A DNA stretch of 64,000 nucleotides from Rhodospirillaceae bacterium (GTDB lineage: Bacteria; Pseudomonadota; Alphaproteobacteria; GCA-2731375), in contig JABJKS010000061.1 in the NCBI GenBank assembly GCA_018660265.1, forward strand, positions 1-64,000, read 5' to 3'. The notes below the pieces were generated by a model, which was not told the origin of the DNA, made no database searches, and worked only from the letters and a program-made list of their open reading frames with translations. A program made the translations under genes and the position numbers. Of this stretch, positions 61,075 through 64,000 are shown piece by piece (position 1 is the stretch's first letter; every line of letters begins with the position of its first letter).

Positions 61075-63009
61075 CTATGACGGTTTGTTCGTTGTCTTAG
61101 CAATTGTTTCGGCAATGCTTTTCGCATCAAGGCCATGTTCTGCTAGAACCTGATCATTGGTACCGCAATGTGGTGTCTCGGTTAAGCCCATGCGCAAAAC
61201 CCCGGCAGCGCGGGTCGAACCAATTTCACTCAGGGCGCAGGCCAGCATCTCTCCCTGTCCGCCGACGAGGTAGTGGTTGTCGACGGTGAATATGAAGGGA
61301 AATTCAGAGACCGCATCGGCCAGCCAGGCATGATCGACCCGATTAAGCCAAGGCATGTTGATGATCTTCAGACTGATCCTATGCTCGTCTAGCAATTGCT
61401 TCCGGGCATGCCAGGCATTGGCCAACATGACCGGACCGTATGCAAACAGAACAGCATCGCTGCCCTCGGCGATTGTGACCCCTTTGCCCAGCTCCAGGCG
61501 ATAATCGACAGGCAGCTCGAACGGAACTTCCCAGGGAATGGACGTGAGCCTGATATAACTACTTGATTTATTGGTCTCGAGGCAGAAGGAAACGGTTGCG
61601 GCGACTTCAACCTCGCAACACGGTTCCACCAGGACCATGTCAGGCATAGCGCCCAGCGCGGATATGTCGCGTACAGACTGGTGCGAATGTCCCGGCCCGC
61701 CCGGAACGACACCGGCAAGGGTGCCCACATAGACAATCTTGGTGCCTTCTGTCGCGTTGTTGTAGATCTGCTCATTAGGCCTAGTAGATAAGAAGCATGC
61801 GAAGGAGTGCACGACCGGCAACATGCCAAGCAAGGCCATGCCACCGGCCTGGGAAACCATGTCCTGTTCGGCGATGCCGCATTCTATAAATCTATCGGGG
61901 AAGCGTTCACGAAAGGGAATGAGGCCCGTATCTAATATCAAGTCGGCGTCAAGGGCCACGACCGATGGGTCGTGCTCGGCTATTTCCAAGAGTGCTTCCG
62001 AATAGGCGGCGACTAAGCGTTGGGGTTGCTCTGGCCCGGGTGCCGCAGGTGCTCGGGTTTCAAAACTCTCCAAACTCAATGCTGCTGTGCCGATTTCCGC
62101 GAGTTGACCATTAATGTTTGCGACCAGTTCCTGAGCCGCCTTGGCGTAGTCTTCATCGCTGGGTGCGCCACTATGAAACATATATCGCCATTCATCCGGA
62201 CCCATAGCGGACGGTTCAAAAAATGATACGCCACGGCCCTTGATAGTGTCGGCAACGATGACCGAGGGCTGGTCAAGCGTGCTCTTGCATTCTTCCAATG
62301 CTGTTGCGAGGGCTGACAGATCGTGCCCGTCGCATCGTTGCACATGCCAGCCAAACGATTGCAGTTTTGCGGGCAAATCGCCCAAATTGGAGGTGTTTTC
62401 CACCCAGGTATCGGATTGGATTTTGTTATGATCGATAATGACCGTAATTTCGCCGATTTTGGCGTTGGCGGCAGAAACCAGCGATTCCCAGAATTGACCC
62501 TCCTGCAATTCCCCATCGCCCGTCAGAACGTATATGCGGGCATCAATGCCGCGCTGTCGATTGGCGAAGGCCATTCCCTTCGCCTTCGCCACGCCCATTC
62601 CAAGAGAACCAGTGTTGGTAATGATATTCTGCGTGCCAACGTCTGGATGACCCGGTAGGCCGTTGATTTGGCGTAATGTACTAAGCTTCGAGAATGGTAG
62701 TAAGCCACAACCCGCCATAACTGCATATAGTGCTGGCACGTCATGGCCCTTGGAGGAAAAATAAATATCGTTCTGAGCATCGGATCTATCGTCTGATGGC
62801 AGTCCCATTTCGTTCAGATGCAGCCATGACACGATGTCCATACTGGAAAAGCACGAGCCGATATGGCCAGACCCAGCCCGTTTAATCATGGAAAGGGTAT
62901 TGAGACGGCATGCGTTGGCAAAGACGCTGGTACGTGCAACAGCTGAGCTGTTTAGTGAGCAAATCCGCTGTAATTCTGAATAGGGTACAACGCTCAAAGG
63001 TGTCGTCAT
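61075..63009 (-). CDS. Transketolase-like protein, fused form
   Basis: A 644-residue protein containing, in one chain, the same two parts as the split enzyme at 12828-14626. The ThDP domain carries FSSKGHDVPALYA (near residue 84) and TGDGELQEGQFWE with GDG at 164-166 and Asn195. The pyrimidine domain carries FIECGIAEQDM with the activating Glu, then a C-terminal domain (VDNHYLVGGQGEML). Canonical transketolase is of similar length, but order and wording match the split family more closely. The ATG at 63009 follows GGAGGAAT. It neighbours a CMP-sugar synthetase-like gene and an SDR, so it probably serves a dedicated sugar pathway. Confidence 0.88.
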   Translation of the reverse strand: MTTPLSVVPYSELQRICSLNSSAVARTSVFANACRLNTLSMIKRAGSGHIGSCFSSMDIVSWLHLNEMGLPSDDRSDAQNDIYFSSKGHDVPALYAVMAGCGLLPFSKLSTLRQINGLPGHPDVGTQNIITNTGSLGMGVAKAKGMAFANRQRGIDARIYVLTGDGELQEGQFWESLVSAANAKIGEITVIIDHNKIQSDTWVENTSNLGDLPAKLQSFGWHVQRCDGHDLSALATALEECKSTLDQPSVIVADTIKGRGVSFFEPSAMGPDEWRYMFHSGAPSDEDYAKAAQELVANINGQLAEIGTAALSLESFETRAPAAPGPEQPQRLVAAYSEALLEIAEHDPSVVALDADLILDTGLIPFRERFPDRFIECGIAEQDMVSQAGGMALLGMLPVVHSFACFLSTRPNEQIYNNATEGTKIVYVGTLAGVVPGGPGHSHQSVRDISALGAMPDMVLVEPCCEVEVAATVSFCLETNKSSSYIRLTSIPWEVPFELPVDYRLELGKGVTIAEGSDAVLFAYGPVMLANAWHARKQLLDEHRISLKIINMPWLNRVDHAWLADAVSEFPFIFTVDNHYLVGGQGEMLACALSEIGSTRAAGVLRMGLTETPHCGTNDQVLAEHGLDAKSIAETIAKTTNKPS

Positions 63010-63087
63010 TGAATAGTATTCCTCCACTCGCCGGCATTTAGCCAACCGGCAACTAATATCATTGTGCCGCTGTTGAATGACCTTTGG

Positions 63088-63849
63088 TCAGGCTGAGACG
63101 AAAGGCTTTTGGTCTATAATGGGCAACGTCGCTTCGCCGGTTTCTATCAAATGCTCAACGATCAACCAATCCTGGGGCGCATTGATATCAGCGCCTTCGT
63201 GGTTTTCAGTCAGGAACGGCATGATGATGTCGCCGGCAATGGAATTCCGCTGTAATGCCACCTCGCTCCAAGCGATTTCGAGGCTAGCGTTTTGAACGAA
63301 TATTTCCGGTAATGCCTTATATTGACTGCTGTGCCAGGGCGCGTCGTCAAATGAATAGGGTAGGATGGGTAGTAATCTATTACCGCGGACGACCCACATC
63401 TTGCCTGGATGTTGCTGGCATAGTTCGACGGCACGCAAGGAATCTACCCCGACTTCTGCGGAAAATGCCGACCAGGCTCGCTGAATTGTTTCTGCCTGGC
63501 GGAGGGGGCTGGTCGGTCGCAGAATGCTAAAGCACTCAAAATTCCTTCCTGAAGCTGAGAGGGTTTCGAGCGTATAGACAACCCATTCAATGTCCGGGCT
63601 TTTCGACCCTGCGATGGCGGCAGGGCGGAGAAAGGGTACTTCAGCACCGTAATACCGCGCGATATCAGCATAATGTTCGGAATCCGTCGATACAATGACG
63701 GCATCAAACACGCCGCTTTCGCGCGCGGCTGCGATGCTATAGGCCAATGCTGGGTGACCGCCGAGCAAATTAATGTTTTTGTCGCGAATTCTTTCAGACC
63801 CAGATCGGGCGGGGATGAATGCTACAACGCTTGGGCTGGATTTGCTCAT
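63088..63849 (-). CDS. Acylneuraminate cytidylyltransferase-like protein (CMP-sugar synthetase family)
   Basis: A 253-residue cytidylyltransferase. AFIPARSGSERIRDKNINLL (near residues 10-29) is the CTP-binding A-R-G/S-G-S-x-R-x-x-x-K-N-I motif. VSTDSEHYADIARYYGAEV (near 52) and ILRPTSPLRQ (near 106) are family motifs. The enzymes activate nonulosonic acids or other sugars as CMP derivatives. The ATG at 63849 is chosen because it overlaps the SDR stop as TGATG. No nonulosonate synthase was recognised nearby, so the substrate is open. Confidence 0.87.
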   Translation of the reverse strand: MSKSSPSVVAFIPARSGSERIRDKNINLLGGHPALAYSIAAARESGVFDAVIVSTDSEHYADIARYYGAEVPFLRPAAIAGSKSPDIEWVVYTLETLSASGRNFECFSILRPTSPLRQAETIQRAWSAFSAEVGVDSLRAVELCQQHPGKMWVVRGNRLLPILPYSFDDAPWHSSQYKALPEIFVQNASLEIAWSEVALQRNSIAGDIIMPFLTENHEGADINAPQDWLIVEHLIETGEATLPIIDQKPFVSA

Positions 63850-64000
63850 CACCATGCGGTCCAGCCTCCATCAATGACAAGGTTTGAGCCAGTCATGTAC
63901 GAAGCCGCGTTTGACAAAAGGAATATGACGGCACCGTTATAGTCATCCTCATCAGCCATCCGACCCATTGGTACGCGGGCGCAATATTCAGCCAGAAATT
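63849..64000 (-). CDS. Short-chain dehydrogenase/reductase, C-terminal part (cut by window edge)
   Basis: The last 49 codons of a classical [22 protein letters not shown] and [17 protein letters not shown], with the usual C-terminal YMTG-x-x-L-x-V/I-DGG motif. The rest lies beyond the window. The stop overlaps the start of the cytidylyltransferase gene as TGATG, so the two genes and the transketolase form one transcription unit. Confidence 0.9.
   Translation of the reverse strand, partial: FLAEYCARVPMGRMADEDDYNGAVIFLLSNAASYMTGSNLVIDGGWTAW

Noticed and set aside
1-64000. CRISPR array, tRNA, rRNA, riboswitch, or prophage genes
   Set aside because: I saw no regularly spaced repeats, no tRNA-like cloverleaf or CCA-ended sequence beside the IS elements, no rRNA motifs and no phage structural genes. 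Sensitive searches (tRNAscan, Rfam) would be needed to exclude small RNAs.

Overview
The window is a 64-kb surface-polysaccharide locus interrupted by insertion sequences. Nearly every gene fits the making, decorating or exporting of an extracellular or capsular polysaccharide or O-antigen. The organism is probably a free-living, perhaps aquatic, alphaproteobacterium (Rhodospirillales-like). This is inferred from moderate GC, the pairing of a YjbH-type outer-membrane protein with a large SLBB export protein, and IS types common in that group (IS66 with a pRiA4b ORF-3 passenger, IS256, IS1182, IS5). No rRNA, tRNA or CRISPR was seen. No Wzx flippase, initiating sugar-phosphate transferase, ABC exporter or tyrosine autokinase was recognised, so the locus probably continues past both edges.

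Layout. 1-2.6 kb: a truncated O-antigen-ligase-like membrane protein, a sugar aminotransferase and a GmhA-type isomerase. 2.6-8.9 kb: a YjbH-family protein (1075 aa, with four internal repeats) and a 1000-aa multi-SLBB export protein. 9.4-12.5 kb: a family-4 glycosyltransferase, GtrA, and a membrane-bound family-2 glycosyltransferase. 12.8-14.6 kb: a split transketolase-like enzyme. 14.6-25.9 kb: a ten-gene minus-strand operon with mostly overlapping ends (GNAT, membrane protein, DegT aminotransferase, GMC-like flavoprotein with a ferredoxin-type cysteine motif, GT-C, SDR, C-methyltransferase, ArnC/GtrB-like GT2, RfbF, RfbG). It looks designed to make a CDP-linked branched 6-deoxysugar and move it through a polyprenyl carrier.

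26.2-31.2 kb (plus strand): SGNH protein, MBOAT acyltransferase, a possible small membrane protein, Wzz-like chain-length regulator and a Wzy-like membrane protein. 31.2-33.7 kb: a scar in which an apparently intact IS256-family element sits between an IS1182 fragment and an IS66 fragment. 33.8-37.3 kb: a glycosyltransferase, an FkbM methyltransferase and an IS5-family element inserted at the FkbM stop codon. 37.4-41.3 kb: carbamoyltransferase, DUF5989, SxtJ and SGNH module. 41.7-64 kb: a GT-C gene on the plus strand, then about 21 kb of minus-strand genes. These include a GT2, methyltransferases, PIG-L deacetylase, GNAT, MaoC-SDR fusion, acyl carrier protein, FkbH, TylF-like methyltransferase, sulfotransferase, asparagine synthase, several GT4 enzymes, a second FkbM, a fused transketolase, a CMP-sugar synthetase-like protein and an SDR cut by the window edge.

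Taken together the locus would assemble a repeat unit (GT4 enzymes), polymerise and length-control it (Wzz and Wzy-like proteins), export it (SLBB protein and YjbH), and decorate it heavily by O-acetylation, carbamoylation, sulfation, methylation, amidation, polyprenyl-linked side sugars and a possible carrier-protein-borne hydroxyacyl group. The most novel candidates are the FkbH/ACP/MaoC-SDR/GNAT/PIG-L acylation module (44.8-51.0 kb) and the Arn-like operon for a CDP-branched sugar (12.8-25.9 kb).
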